44,135 nucleotides of DNA, from NCBI GenBank assembly GCA_937982565.1, contig CALJLN010000002.1, positions 1-44,135 on the forward strand. Reading direction: 5' to 3'. The number at the start of each line of letters is the position of its first letter. Within the stretch, counting starts at the first letter, position 1. Positions 16,142-25,068 of this stretch are shown here, piece after piece. The stretch comes from UBA2421 sp002343075. Lineage in GTDB: Bacteria; Planctomycetota; Phycisphaerae; Tepidisphaerales; Tepidisphaeraceae. The notes under the pieces are model-generated. The model ran no database searches, was not told where the DNA came from, and saw only the letters and a list, made by a program, of their open reading frames with translations. Position numbers and translations under genes: made by a program.

Positions 16142-16522
16142 ATGTCGTTTACATGCGTTATCGTCACCCCCGAGCAGCAACTTCTGGATGAGAAGGCCAC
16201 ACAGGCGATTGTGCCCGCGCACGATGGCGAAATCGGCATTCTGACCGATCGAGCCCCGCTTCTCGTGAAGATTGGTGCAGGAAGGCTGCGGGTGGATCTA
16301 GCCGGCGGGAAGACCGTGGCGTACTACGTCGATGGTGGCGTGGCGCAGATGAAAGACAACAAGCTGACGGTTTTGACCGACCATGCGGTGGCCGTCGCTG
16401 ACCTCAAGGCAGAAGACGCCCGCGCCGAACTCGCCGCCGCCACCGCCAAGCCACTTACCGACCCGACCCGGGCCACCGCCGTCGAGCGAGCACGAGCCAA
16501 GCAGCGGCTCGCGACGAAGTGA
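16142..16522 (+). CDS. atpC: F-type ATP synthase epsilon subunit
   Basis: Epsilon is the small central-stalk subunit that couples rotation and inhibits ATP hydrolysis. The 126-residue product starts at the ATG at 16142 with GAGAGG 6 nt before it. The N-terminal beta-sandwich shows FTCVIVTPEQQLLDEKATQAIVPAHDGEIGILTDRAPLLVKIGAG in pattern. Residues about 60-80 carry YYVDGGVAQMKDNKLTVLTDHA. The C-terminal helical part (residues 85-126) is Ala/Arg/Lys-rich and shorter than usual. It is not next to atpD, which is about 11 kb away on the opposite strand, nor to any other ATP synthase gene in the window. Its own promoter was not identified. The family call is safe; that it partners with this atpD is inferred. 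Confidence 0.92.
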   Translation: MSFTCVIVTPEQQLLDEKATQAIVPAHDGEIGILTDRAPLLVKIGAGRLRVDLAGGKTVAYYVDGGVAQMKDNKLTVLTDHAVAVADLKAEDARAELAAATAKPLTDPTRATAVERARAKQRLATK

Positions 16523-16581
16523 GACCCGGCCGGGACTAGACCCAACCCGGCGACCCTCGTGCGGCGCGTAGGCACGCGCTG

Positions 16582-17532
16582 CTAATAGCGAAACCCAAGC
16601 CCCGCCCCGCCCCACAGCTGTTCATCGGCCCGCAGGTCTTTGTCGATCTCACCGGTGTAGTAAAGATAGCCGCGGAAACTCCACTGCCCGTATCTTTCGC
16701 TGAAGTTGAATAAATGATTCAGGGAGTACTCCCCGAGTAAGCCTACCTGGTAATGCTGAAACCCGGAACTGTCGCCATAGAGTTCCGAAAGCCCGCTTAC
16801 ATATGCCACATGCGCCTGCAGTTGCAGCGAAAGCCCGGTGTCTTCGAGCACAAATGTATGGCTGCCGCCCGCCTCGACGTAAATCCCCTCGAACTCGTCG
16901 TAGTCATATGCCACCAAAACATACGGGGAGAAAATCGGCTTTTCCGACCGAAAAAAGTATGAATCATCCAGGACGATTCTCCCGAAAACCTCCGCGCTCT
17001 CTGGCACGCCGTTGGCGTCGAACTCATCTTCCGGAAAAATGTAGCTTGTGTGTCCGACCGAGAGCAGGAGCGGTCGCAGGTTCCAATCAAATCCGACGGT
17101 CGGGCGAATCTCCTGAAACTTGCTCTCCTGATCGCTTGCATCCTCAACAGCGTTGACAAACAGGCTGATGAACGGGCTGGGAAATCGGCCCAGATTGAAC
17201 TTCACCGCACCATCAAACTGCAGGTTGGCAAGGTCTTCTTTCGAGAAATCGGTTGGCGGCGGAGGCGCGCTCGGGTTGCGCGGGAAGTTGGGATCAAACT
17301 CGAAACGCTCAATCCCTCGAAAAATGTTATCCGTGACATATCTAACAGACAACTCGGTGTGGACCGCACCCAAATTGGTTCCTTCGTCCGGCTTGAGCGG
17401 CGCCGGCGGTGCGTACACGCTTTCACGGGGCTGCTGTAAAAGAGGCGCAGTCCATTCCTGCGCGTGCGTGATCGGCGTTGTAAGCGCAGTCAGGACAACA
17501 ACTTGAGCTGCGCAAATCGTGTGACGGCCCAT
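16582..17532 (-). CDS. Outer-membrane beta-barrel protein
   Basis: The 316-residue product begins at the ATG at 17532, with GGAG 7 nt upstream. Residues 1-26 form a signal peptide ending at an Ala-Gln-Glu junction (ITHAQEW). The body contains alternating aromatic strands such as LSVRYVTDNIFRGIERFEF, AVKFNLGRFPSPFISLFVNAVED, PTVGFDWNLRPLLLSVGHTSYIF and SFRGYLYYTGEID. It ends in GGAGLGFRY, a terminal aromatic residue typical of barrel proteins recognised by BamA. The opening RYVTDNIFRG recalls TorF-like putative porins. No plug or enzymatic motif is seen. Its start is divergent from the large PEP-CTERM gene. Transport substrate is unknown. Confidence 0.75.
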   Translation of the reverse strand: MGRHTICAAQVVVLTALTTPITHAQEWTAPLLQQPRESVYAPPAPLKPDEGTNLGAVHTELSVRYVTDNIFRGIERFEFDPNFPRNPSAPPPPTDFSKEDLANLQFDGAVKFNLGRFPSPFISLFVNAVEDASDQESKFQEIRPTVGFDWNLRPLLLSVGHTSYIFPEDEFDANGVPESAEVFGRIVLDDSYFFRSEKPIFSPYVLVAYDYDEFEGIYVEAGGSHTFVLEDTGLSLQLQAHVAYVSGLSELYGDSSGFQHYQVGLLGEYSLNHLFNFSERYGQWSFRGYLYYTGEIDKDLRADEQLWGGAGLGFRY

Positions 17533-17786
17533 AGGTGCACTCCAATCGATGGCTGCGGAAAATCTATCGACAGTCGCGCCGGTTGTCACCTTTTTCGCCC
17601 GCGCATGCAAAACCACGCTTTTCGCGTGAATCCTCGAAAAAATTAATTGTGACCCCTCCCGATATGCACTGGAAATCGACATGAGAGATTGCTTACAATA
17701 CGAGTCCGGGAAACTTGGCGAAGTAATGATTGCTTGCCGAAAGCGTCCCGGTTCTCTTGGCATTCCTAACATGGAAGGGGCTGATT

Positions 17787-20450
17787 GTGTTGAAAATTCG
17801 GAGTCTCTCTCGCAGGCACTTCGCTGCCTTGGTTCTTGCGGCGTCTGCTACTTCAGTTTTTGCCGGTGATCGACCAGAAATCTCGCGCGGCGAGTTCGAC
17901 GCTGCAGCAGGTTTCGCCGGGCCTGAGGCACTGCGATCGTGGGATGTTGTTAACGTCGGCAGCGGCTTCTGGAATGTCGGCAGCAACTGGTCGCCAGCGG
18001 CCATTCCGGGCACCGGCGATGATGTGCGGCTTTACCAGAGCGATGCTGCCAACCGAGAGGTTACCTATGCCTCGGCAAGCCCCCTGGTGATTAACTCCCT
18101 CCGCACCGATGCCGGCGGGGTTGGGTTGATGACCATGGTGCAGAATGGCGACCGACTCACGACTGCGGAGTTTGTGCAGGGCGTATTCAACGGCAAAGGC
18201 CGTTACGAACTCAACGGCGGCACCCTCATCACCCAGGCTCACTACGTCGGGGCAATCGGAACGGGCACCTTCGACATGACCGGCGGACGACTTACCAACG
18301 CACAGTTTGTCGCCATCGGCAACAACGCCGGAGCAACCGGCACCATGCGTGTCAGCGGCGGGACATTTAACGGCGCGGAGCTTGAAGTAGGCTACTTCGG
18401 CACCGGCACCATGCTGCACTCTGGCGGAACGGTCAACCTGTCTCAGAACTACGGCGTCGGCTTCACCAGCACCGGCGTGGGAACCTACCGCTTGAGCGGC
18501 ACTTCAAATCTGATCGCTCCGGCGGGTTACGTCGGACTCTTCGGAACGGGCACCTTCATACAGTCCGGCGGATCGCACACGATCCTGAGCATTCCCAACG
18601 CGACGTTTTCACTTGGCGAAGCGCCCGGCGCGGTGGGACACTACGCGATCGGTGCCGGAACTTTAACAACCCCGGAGTTTTCTATTGGTAGCGATGGCAC
18701 GGGCCGCTTCGTCGGCAACGGCGGCGTGGTGGACGCGGGCAACGCGATGTTTGGGGCTCGCACCAGCGCAATTGGTCATGGCACGCTTAACGGCGCGCGG
18801 GTCAACGTCGCAACTGAAATGGCGATCGCCAACGGCACCAACTCCTTTGCAACCTTCCGCCACGATGCCGGCACGCTCACCGTCGGCGGCGATCTTAGCA
18901 TCGCCTTCGAAACAGGTTCTGTCGGTACCTACACCCTCAACGGCGGGGTTGTTTCCTCGAATAAGCTGAAGGTGGGCTACATCGGCGACGGCCACTTTGT
19001 ACAGACATTTGGGACGCAGAACGTGGCGACCTATCTCAGCATTGCCGACCAGGCGGCCAGCAATTCGACCTACGACCTGCGCGGCGGGACACTCAACACG
19101 GGCGAACTCGAAGTGGGTTACCGCGGTGTCGGGCTCATGACGCAAGATGGCGGGACGGTCAACGTCGCAAGCTTCACCGCGGTAGGCTTTGTCCTCACCG
19201 GTCGCGGGGAATACAACCTCCTCGCCGGCGGAACGCTCAACTCACCCAACACATACGTCGGCCTTTACGGCACCGGAATCTTCACGCACAGCGGCGGGCG
19301 ACATAATTTGTCGGGCGTCCTTTCAGTCGGCGAAAACACCGCCAGCGAAGGCACTTATGTGCTCGGCGAAGCGGGCATCGTCACTGCCGATGAAGTCGAC
19401 GTCGGCTTTCAGGGCACCGGCATCGCCAACCACAACGGTGGAACCCTCACGACCAATACACTGCTCGTGGGCGCCTCAGTCGGCGGAGTCGGGACCTACA
19501 CGCTTAACAGTGGCCGGCTCAACGTCGGCGATGCAGCGGTTGCCTTCACCAACACCAGCAGCGGCCAGTTTGTGCAGAACGGCGGGACACAGGTCATCTC
19601 AGGTGGGCTGAGCGTGGCGGTGCAGTCGGGAACGGCAGGCACCTATGAAGTGCGCAGCGGGAGCATGTCGGCCAACACCATCAACATCGGTGGCGACGAC
19701 ACCACGGCCGGCGGGTCGGCGGTCTTCACACAAGAAGGCGGCACGATCAATGTCGCAGGACGCGTCCGTGTCTACGGCGGCAACCAGCTTAACATCAACG
19801 GCGGCTCATTCTCCTCCGGCACACTCAATACCCTCGGCGGTGGCCAGGTGAGTATCGGCGGTGCCGCGGGCATCGCCCCGCGCGTCACCGGCATCCAGGG
19901 CGTTAGTGGCACGATTGACATCACCAGCAACGCCATGATCGTCGATTACACCGGCAGCAGCCCGCTCGGCGGGCCGAACTCCTTCGGAACTGTCGCCGGC
20001 CTCATCGCTAACGGATGGAACAATGGCAACTGGGCCGGGCTGGGCATTCGCAGCAGCCTGGGCACCTCGGGCACGTTCGCAGTCGGCTATGGCGAAGCGT
20101 CCAATGTCTTTGGCATCAGCGGCGCAGGTACCGCAACATTCCAGGGCCAGACGGTCGACGCTACTTCGGCGCTCGTACTGTTTACGCTCTTTGGTGATGC
20201 CGACTTGAGCCGGCGCGTGGATCTCAACGATTTCACCCGTCTAGCCGCCAATTTCGGATTTACTGGACAATTGTGGACCGAAGGCGACTTCAATTACGAC
20301 GGCAACGTCACCCTCGATGACTTCACCCTGCTTGCAGCCAACTTCGGCTATAATTTCGTCGGAGCGCGGCCGGGAGCGGTTCCCGAGCCAGCAGGTTTGG
20401 CAATGCTCGTCATCGCAGGCGGCGCAATTCTTCGGCGCACGAGGCGCTGA
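17787..20450 (+). CDS. Large beta-helix PEP-CTERM surface protein with dockerin-like domain
   Basis: I start at the GTG at 17787 (887 residues) because AAGGGG lies 6 nt before it and the product then opens with MLKIRSLSRRHF, a hydrophobic core and SVFA, a good signal peptide; the frame runs 19 codons further without an RBS. Residues about 45-70 (SGFWNVGSNWSPAAIPGTGDDV) resemble the opening of the protein at 5611. From about 110 to 690 there are roughly eleven units of about 48 residues, each of the form VGYxGTGxxxQxGGTxNV followed by GxYxLxxGTL, predicted to make a right-handed beta-helix. Residues 795-845 are two dockerin-like loops with DFTRLAANFG and DFTLLAANFG. VPEPAGLA, a hydrophobic stretch and RRTRR give a PEP-CTERM signal. 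Role unknown; likely surface or extracellular-matrix protein. Confidence 0.85.
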   Translation: MLKIRSLSRRHFAALVLAASATSVFAGDRPEISRGEFDAAAGFAGPEALRSWDVVNVGSGFWNVGSNWSPAAIPGTGDDVRLYQSDAANREVTYASASPLVINSLRTDAGGVGLMTMVQNGDRLTTAEFVQGVFNGKGRYELNGGTLITQAHYVGAIGTGTFDMTGGRLTNAQFVAIGNNAGATGTMRVSGGTFNGAELEVGYFGTGTMLHSGGTVNLSQNYGVGFTSTGVGTYRLSGTSNLIAPAGYVGLFGTGTFIQSGGSHTILSIPNATFSLGEAPGAVGHYAIGAGTLTTPEFSIGSDGTGRFVGNGGVVDAGNAMFGARTSAIGHGTLNGARVNVATEMAIANGTNSFATFRHDAGTLTVGGDLSIAFETGSVGTYTLNGGVVSSNKLKVGYIGDGHFVQTFGTQNVATYLSIADQAASNSTYDLRGGTLNTGELEVGYRGVGLMTQDGGTVNVASFTAVGFVLTGRGEYNLLAGGTLNSPNTYVGLYGTGIFTHSGGRHNLSGVLSVGENTASEGTYVLGEAGIVTADEVDVGFQGTGIANHNGGTLTTNTLLVGASVGGVGTYTLNSGRLNVGDAAVAFTNTSSGQFVQNGGTQVISGGLSVAVQSGTAGTYEVRSGSMSANTINIGGDDTTAGGSAVFTQEGGTINVAGRVRVYGGNQLNINGGSFSSGTLNTLGGGQVSIGGAAGIAPRVTGIQGVSGTIDITSNAMIVDYTGSSPLGGPNSFGTVAGLIANGWNNGNWAGLGIRSSLGTSGTFAVGYGEASNVFGISGAGTATFQGQTVDATSALVLFTLFGDADLSRRVDLNDFTRLAANFGFTGQLWTEGDFNYDGNVTLDDFTLLAANFGYNFVGARPGAVPEPAGLAMLVIAGGAILRRTRR

Positions 20451-20528
20451 AGTGAACGCGATGAAGCGAACAGATTGTACAGCGTGACCTAACCCGGCAA
20501 GCTCGCTCTTAATTTCAAGACAGGTCCT

Positions 20529-20570
20529 GCGGACGTGCGTTTCATTGAAACGTGCGTCCGCTTTCTTTTT
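20529..20570 (+). terminator. Intrinsic terminator after the beta-helix gene
   Basis: A 15-bp stem (20529-20543 with 20547-20561) contains two G-U wobble pairs in RNA and a 3-nt loop, followed by TTTCTTTTT (20562-20570). It lies about 80 nt past the stop codon at 20450. It is oriented toward the converging DUF2891 gene. Confidence 0.9.
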
Positions 20571-20596
20571 GGAGCGCAGTCCGGCGGGCGATTCTG

Positions 20597-21634
20597 CTAC
20601 GCGCCACCGGGGGCCGAGCACGCGTCAACGGCCAGCAGCGCCATCACGGCAAACGTCGGAAGCCAGTGTCCCCCGGCATAGTGCGTCGCGATGTGCGGCA
20701 AACTCACGGCAATGTGATCGGCAGCAGACAACAGCAACACGCTGCGCCTCGGGTCGCCGTGTGGCAGCGCACGCGCAATGCCCGCCATGCACCATGCACG
20801 CGAAAAGTTAAGGCCATCGAGGTGAGCAATCTTCCCATCGGTTCGATCAGTCGGATGAACGGGACAAAACACCTCCGCCGGGTTGCGTCTTTCGATCTGT
20901 GGCAAAAAAGCGCCAAGCCATCCGCGAAACTCATCCGCGGGCAATACCTCGGCCATGCATCGGGCCTCGACGAGTGCCGGTGAGAGAAAATCGGCCAGCG
21001 AGGGTTCGATGCCAGCATATTCGCCATCATCTGCGTACCAGCTTCGCGCGCAGGCATCGACGCGCTCGAGCAGTTCCAGGTCCCCCACGGCGGTGGCAAA
21101 ATCGCGGGTTAGAATCAGGGCAAACGCGGTGTTGCCGTGCTGCCCGTCGCGGACAGGAAATGCTGCCATGTGAAGAAACGATTTCCATCGATCCGCAATA
21201 ATCGAGACAAGTGGCATAAGCCGGTGGTGCCACTCCCGACGGATCTCATCCTCCCCGCGGAGCAGTGCCGCCGAAAGCGCCAGCAGCCACGCCCAGCCGT
21301 AGGGGCGTTCAAAAGCCCGGCTTGCCGGCCGAAGAAAATACGCCGCTTCCCTTGCAACATTATCGTCGGTAAACGCGAAGCTAAACTGCCGCACAACCGC
21401 TTCATCAAAGCTGGCGCGGGGAAACAGCCGGTGCAGCGTCGCGAGTTGCCAGTAGCCGTGAACACAAGAGTGCCAGTCGAAACACCCGAAGAAGACAGGA
21501 TGCAACTCCCGAGGCGATTGCACATCCGCTGGGCCTTCCAGCACATGACTCAGGTAATTCGGATACTCGCGAACCACGTTGGACAGCGTGGCCGCTGCAA
21601 AGCTGGTTGCGGTTGAAAGCGAAAGTGCAGGCAT
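20597..21634 (-). CDS. DUF2891-family protein
   Basis: The 345-residue product starts at the ATG at 21634 (GGAT about 10 nt upstream); upstream codons in the same frame show no resemblance. Its signature is HPVFFGCFDWHSCVHGYWQLATL near residue 45, typical of the DUF2891 family, with GWAWLLALSAALL, HYAGGHWLPTFAVMAL and a fold rich in paired helices like an (alpha/alpha)6 barrel. No enzyme activity is established for the family that I know of. The fold and conserved His/Asp/Trp residues hint at a glycan-active or related enzyme, which is inference. It has no signal peptide, so it is probably cytoplasmic. It is divergent from the pectate lyase gene. Confidence 0.85.
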   Translation of the reverse strand: MPALSLSTATSFAAATLSNVVREYPNYLSHVLEGPADVQSPRELHPVFFGCFDWHSCVHGYWQLATLHRLFPRASFDEAVVRQFSFAFTDDNVAREAAYFLRPASRAFERPYGWAWLLALSAALLRGEDEIRREWHHRLMPLVSIIADRWKSFLHMAAFPVRDGQHGNTAFALILTRDFATAVGDLELLERVDACARSWYADDGEYAGIEPSLADFLSPALVEARCMAEVLPADEFRGWLGAFLPQIERRNPAEVFCPVHPTDRTDGKIAHLDGLNFSRAWCMAGIARALPHGDPRRSVLLLSAADHIAVSLPHIATHYAGGHWLPTFAVMALLAVDACSAPGGA

Positions 21635-21874
21635 TCGGTTACATCCTACAAAACAGCCACATTGAACCACAAACGGCACCGCAGCGAACCTGACGCTCCG
21701 CCAACGCGCCAAATGACACCGTTGGCGAATGGTCCAAACGGCGGCATGTAGATCGATTCCCTTGCACTTTCGGGCGAACATAGGAAAAAAATGAAGAAAG
21801 ATACTCTCGAAAATCAATGCGCGATTATGCTTGCATGTCAGGGGTTGCGGAGCAGTGTTAACGAGAGGAAATCC

Positions 21875-22960
21875 ATGCTGCAAAGATCGATTCAGGTGCT
21901 GCTAGTCACGCTCGCAATGTCGATGGGAGCAATGCAAACCCCCGCTGCAGTGCCGGTGGAGCGGTTGCGCGATGTGCCCGACGGGTGGTTCGCATCAGCC
22001 GAAGGTAAATCTACGATCGCGAACATCATTTCATGGCAAAACGCCAATGGGGGCTGGTGGAAGTCGTATGACACACTCACCCCCCGGCCAGCCGATGCAA
22101 AGTCTGAGTCGACCAACCCGGCCGCGCCAAAAGACAGTTGGTCCGCCACCAGCACCTTCGATAATCAGGCGACCTACACCGAATTGACCCTTCTCGCCCG
22201 CGCAGTGACGCTCACAAATGACGACGCCGCAAAAGATGCCTTTCAGAAGGGCCTGCAGTTTGTGTTCGATGCGCAATACGACCACGGCGGCTTCCCGCAA
22301 CGGTTCCCGCTGGAAAAGGGATACGGGCGCTACATCACCTTCAACGACGGGGCGATGGCCGGCACGCTCAAAGTACTCCGCGATGCGGGTCGTGGTGCAC
22401 CGCCGTATGCGTTCTTGGACGAAGCAACGCGCGCCAAGTGTCTCGCTGCGTTTAACAAAGGTATTGAGTGCATCCTGCTTTGCCAGATCAAGGTTGACGG
22501 CAAGCTGACCGCGTGGTGCCAGCAACATGATGAGGTGACTTTTGCGCCACAACTTGCCCGAGCCTACGAACTCCCAAGCATCTGCAGCACAGAGAGCTCA
22601 GAAATCGCGCAGCTGCTCATGAGCATCGAAAACCCCGGCCCCGAAATCCGCGCAGCAGTCAAAGCGGCAGCGGAGTGGTTTGAGCGGTCGAAGATTCATG
22701 GCAAACGATACGATCGACTGACCGACGCCGACGGCCGTGTCAGTCGCCTACTCAGCGACGATCCGAACGCCCCGCCGCTTTGGGCGAGATTTTACGATAT
22801 CGACACGAACAGGCCCTTTTTCTGCGACCGCGATGGGGTGAAACGCTGGGACCTGAATGAAGTCGGCGAGGAGCGCCGCAGGGGCTATGCGTGGTACAGC
22901 ACCGCCCCGGCCAACTTTCTCAAGCATTACCCCCAATGGCTTGAGCGGACCGGCGGCTGA
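21875..22960 (+). CDS. pelA: Pectate lyase, PL10 family
   Basis: The 361-residue product begins at the ATG at 21875 with GAGAGGAA 5 nt upstream. Residues about 1-24 are a signal peptide ending AAVPVE, so it is exported. Family features include WQNANGGWWKSYD (residues 52-64), STFDNQATYTEL, YDHGGFPQRFP, YGRYITFNDGAM, LTAWCQQHD, and near the end ARFYDIDTNRPFFCDRDG and RRRGYAWY. These are the conserved blocks of PL10 polysaccharide lyases, which cut polygalacturonate by beta-elimination with Ca2+; the Asp of TAWCQQHD and the Arg residues in the C-terminal block fit the catalytic set. A short C-terminal tail follows and no sorting signal is present. With the chitinase it suggests growth on plant or algal polysaccharides. 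Confidence 0.92.
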   Translation: MLQRSIQVLLVTLAMSMGAMQTPAAVPVERLRDVPDGWFASAEGKSTIANIISWQNANGGWWKSYDTLTPRPADAKSESTNPAAPKDSWSATSTFDNQATYTELTLLARAVTLTNDDAAKDAFQKGLQFVFDAQYDHGGFPQRFPLEKGYGRYITFNDGAMAGTLKVLRDAGRGAPPYAFLDEATRAKCLAAFNKGIECILLCQIKVDGKLTAWCQQHDEVTFAPQLARAYELPSICSTESSEIAQLLMSIENPGPEIRAAVKAAAEWFERSKIHGKRYDRLTDADGRVSRLLSDDPNAPPLWARFYDIDTNRPFFCDRDGVKRWDLNEVGEERRRGYAWYSTAPANFLKHYPQWLERTGG

Positions 22961-23050
22961 CCCGCCATTGCGCTCAACTGGCAGCGCAGATTGCAAACGC
23001 TGGGCGCAAACTCTGGTAGTATACGCATCGCACAAGACGTAGGCGGCGCG

Positions 23051-24007
23051 ATGATTGAACTGATTTGCATCAAGTGTGAAGGGGCCATGCAGGTAGATGA
23101 CGCATTTGCCGGCAGTTCATGTCGGTGCAGGCAGTGCGGTACGATCCAGACAGTACCCAAGCTCCGCCGCAATGCCGAGCCGGCGCGGGCGACCAAATCG
23201 TTGTACACCAACCTGAAGCGCACCGGGCAAAGCAGCAGCGGGCTTGAAGCGTTGGCGGACGTGGTCGCGTCGAGCGGCCTGAGCAGCGGACTGCCACCAA
23301 GCGACGACCTGCCCGCTACGACGCAGAGACCAAGCCGTCGGCCGATCATCACGGCGGTGGTTGGCGGCATTGTGGGTGTGATTGCGACGGTGGCAATCAT
23401 GATTGCGCTTACACGGAGCGGCCAGACCGCGTCGAAAGCGGTCGATGCACGACCAGCGATGCCAAACCCAGCCGCTGGCCGGCTGATGTATTGCGGCATC
23501 GATATCGATGCGCCGGTTGTCATTTTCGTGCTCGACAGGGGCAACAGCACCCGCGACGCGATGGGCCACCTCGTCAACGCCACCGCTGCCGCGATTCGCC
23601 GGTTGGGAAGCGATCGTAAGTTTCAGGTCGTATTCTGGGATAACGGGCAATCGGAAGTGTCATATCCGCCCGGCGGGCCGCAGTATGCCACGCCGGAAGC
23701 AGTCAACGGCGCCATCCGCGTCATGGACGGCGTTGTTGCGTTCGGTCGCACCGAAGCCGGTTCGGCGGTTGAGAAGGCGCTCGTATCCCGGCCACAAGTT
23801 GCTGTCTTGGTCACAGCAAAGGGAACGGAGCTAGACCAGGTTTTCGCAGACGAGATCGTCGCCCGGCAAAAGTCGTCCGGCGGGGCGACGCGCATTCATA
23901 CCGTCGCCATCGGAGAAAGCGGCGATTGGCTGGCAAAAATCGCCGAAGCGACGGGTGGAGAACACAGGCAGTTGTCGGCGCGAGAACTGCGCGATGCCGC
24001 AGAATAG
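23051..24007 (+). CDS. Zinc-ribbon membrane protein with degenerate vWA-like domain
   Basis: The 318-residue product begins at the ATG at 23051; a TGnTAGTAT extended -10-like element lies about 30 nt upstream. Residues 6-29 form a zinc ribbon with C6, C9 and C24/C26/C29. A charged, Ser-rich linker of about 60 residues is followed by a single transmembrane helix (about 98-120, IITAVVGGIVGVIATVAIMIAL). The C-terminal 170 residues look like a von Willebrand A domain: APVVIFVLDRGNSTRDAMG begins where the MIDAS DxSxS should be, but reads DRGNS, so metal binding may be altered. Later come FQVVFWDNGQSE and VAVLVTAKG strands. The topology suggests a cytoplasmic zinc ribbon and an exterior vWA domain. 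Function unknown. A related ribbon occurs at 40124. Confidence 0.72.
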   Translation: MIELICIKCEGAMQVDDAFAGSSCRCRQCGTIQTVPKLRRNAEPARATKSLYTNLKRTGQSSSGLEALADVVASSGLSSGLPPSDDLPATTQRPSRRPIITAVVGGIVGVIATVAIMIALTRSGQTASKAVDARPAMPNPAAGRLMYCGIDIDAPVVIFVLDRGNSTRDAMGHLVNATAAAIRRLGSDRKFQVVFWDNGQSEVSYPPGGPQYATPEAVNGAIRVMDGVVAFGRTEAGSAVEKALVSRPQVAVLVTAKGTELDQVFADEIVARQKSSGGATRIHTVAIGESGDWLAKIAEATGGEHRQLSARELRDAAE

Positions 24008-24143
24008 CGCCGATCAACGTCGCTCGCCCATTTCAACATGCCGTAAGAAACATTAAAGTCGAAAGCAGCCGCTTGCCGATCCAATTTCAAAGTTGGCGGC
24101 AATCGCTAACGTTGGCGTTTTGAGTCATCGTCGAAGACATCTC

Positions 24144-24743
24144 GTGAACAACAATCAACGCCGTTTTTTCGTGTTTGTGTCGCTTGTAGCCTTTGTTTCG
24201 GCGACGGCGGCGTTATTGCTCGCCCTGTCCCCGCAACCGCTCGCACCGGATCTGCCCCAGACCCTTGCCGCGGTAGAAGCGGCCGATGGCATGGAGCAGG
24301 TGTTTCAGACCGACGCGCCGATGAGCCGCGGCACATGGAAGTATATTCACATTCGCCATAGCAAAACGCCCTCCGGCGACGCCATCAGCCTCACCCGCGG
24401 CCGGGGCGATCCGGGCGACCATTTTGTCATCTGTAATGGCCAGGGTGGAGTCGACGGTGAGATCCAGCTCACACCCCGCTGGCTCGCCCAGATTTCGGCG
24501 CTTCCCCCCGCCGGGGCCGAATCAATCGACCCCGCGTGCATCAGCATCTGCCTCATCGGCGACCACGATCTGGCCGCTCCGACGCCCACCCAGATTCGCC
24601 GGCTAACCCGCCTGGTGACGGCGTTACAGGCCAAACTGAATGTGCCCGCGAGAAACGTCATCGCCGAAGCCTTCCCCGGCTCAGCCGCGACCGCGGGCGC
24701 GGCTTTCCCGACGGCTGATTTTCGATCCCGAATCCTCCAGTAA
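24144..24743 (+). CDS. Membrane-anchored amidase-2-fold protein lacking two zinc ligands
   Basis: The 199-residue product is read from the GTG at 24144; a TTG start 51 nt upstream is possible and no RBS is strong. Residues 9-29 form an N-terminal membrane anchor. Residues 66-187 align in pattern with peptidoglycan amidase/PGRP domains: YIHIRHSKTPSG, then DHFVICNGQGGVDGEIQ, WLAQ, and ISICLIGDHD followed by PTPTQIRRLTRLVTAL. The first His ligand corresponds to H72. The second (normally in a GHREV-like motif) and the Cys ligand (in K-x-CPG) are replaced around residues 172-187 by NVIAEAFPGSAATAGAAFP. It is therefore probably a non-catalytic peptidoglycan-binding or signalling domain. Alternatives include a different hydrolase fold. 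Confidence 0.68.
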   Translation: MNNNQRRFFVFVSLVAFVSATAALLLALSPQPLAPDLPQTLAAVEAADGMEQVFQTDAPMSRGTWKYIHIRHSKTPSGDAISLTRGRGDPGDHFVICNGQGGVDGEIQLTPRWLAQISALPPAGAESIDPACISICLIGDHDLAAPTPTQIRRLTRLVTALQAKLNVPARNVIAEAFPGSAATAGAAFPTADFRSRILQ

Positions 24744-25068
24744 CTATCGACAGCGGGGCATGTTGCAGCAATGAGCGGGCGTGTCCGGCACCCCGTTGCT
24801 TCTTGCCAAACGTTAACGTTTCTTCTACTCTAGGAATTAACTGATTGACCGATTTGTTCGTGCATTTGCATAGCGACGAAGGGTGTGTCAGTACGACCCC
24901 TAGTGGATATTCCCGCGTGGGGTTCAATATTTTGTAAGGTCACACGAACGTGTGTTCGGGCGTATCATTCTTTCATTATTCCGCCCGGAGTGACGTATCT
25001 CCCGTTCCGGCAAGCTCCACCGTCGCCGGATACACGGGTTTGCGTGATCGGCGGTGGGACGGTCTTGC
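24744..25068. other. 325-bp spacer before the Ser/Thr kinase gene, with a palindrome
   Basis: The spacer has moderate AT content. It contains the perfect palindrome CACACGAACGTGTG (24941-24954), overlapped on its left by GTCACA (24939-24944), which with TATCAT (24963-24968) would form a weak promoter with an 18-bp spacer. This is consistent with an operator, but it is not proven. I saw no credible gene in the rest. Confidence 0.4.
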
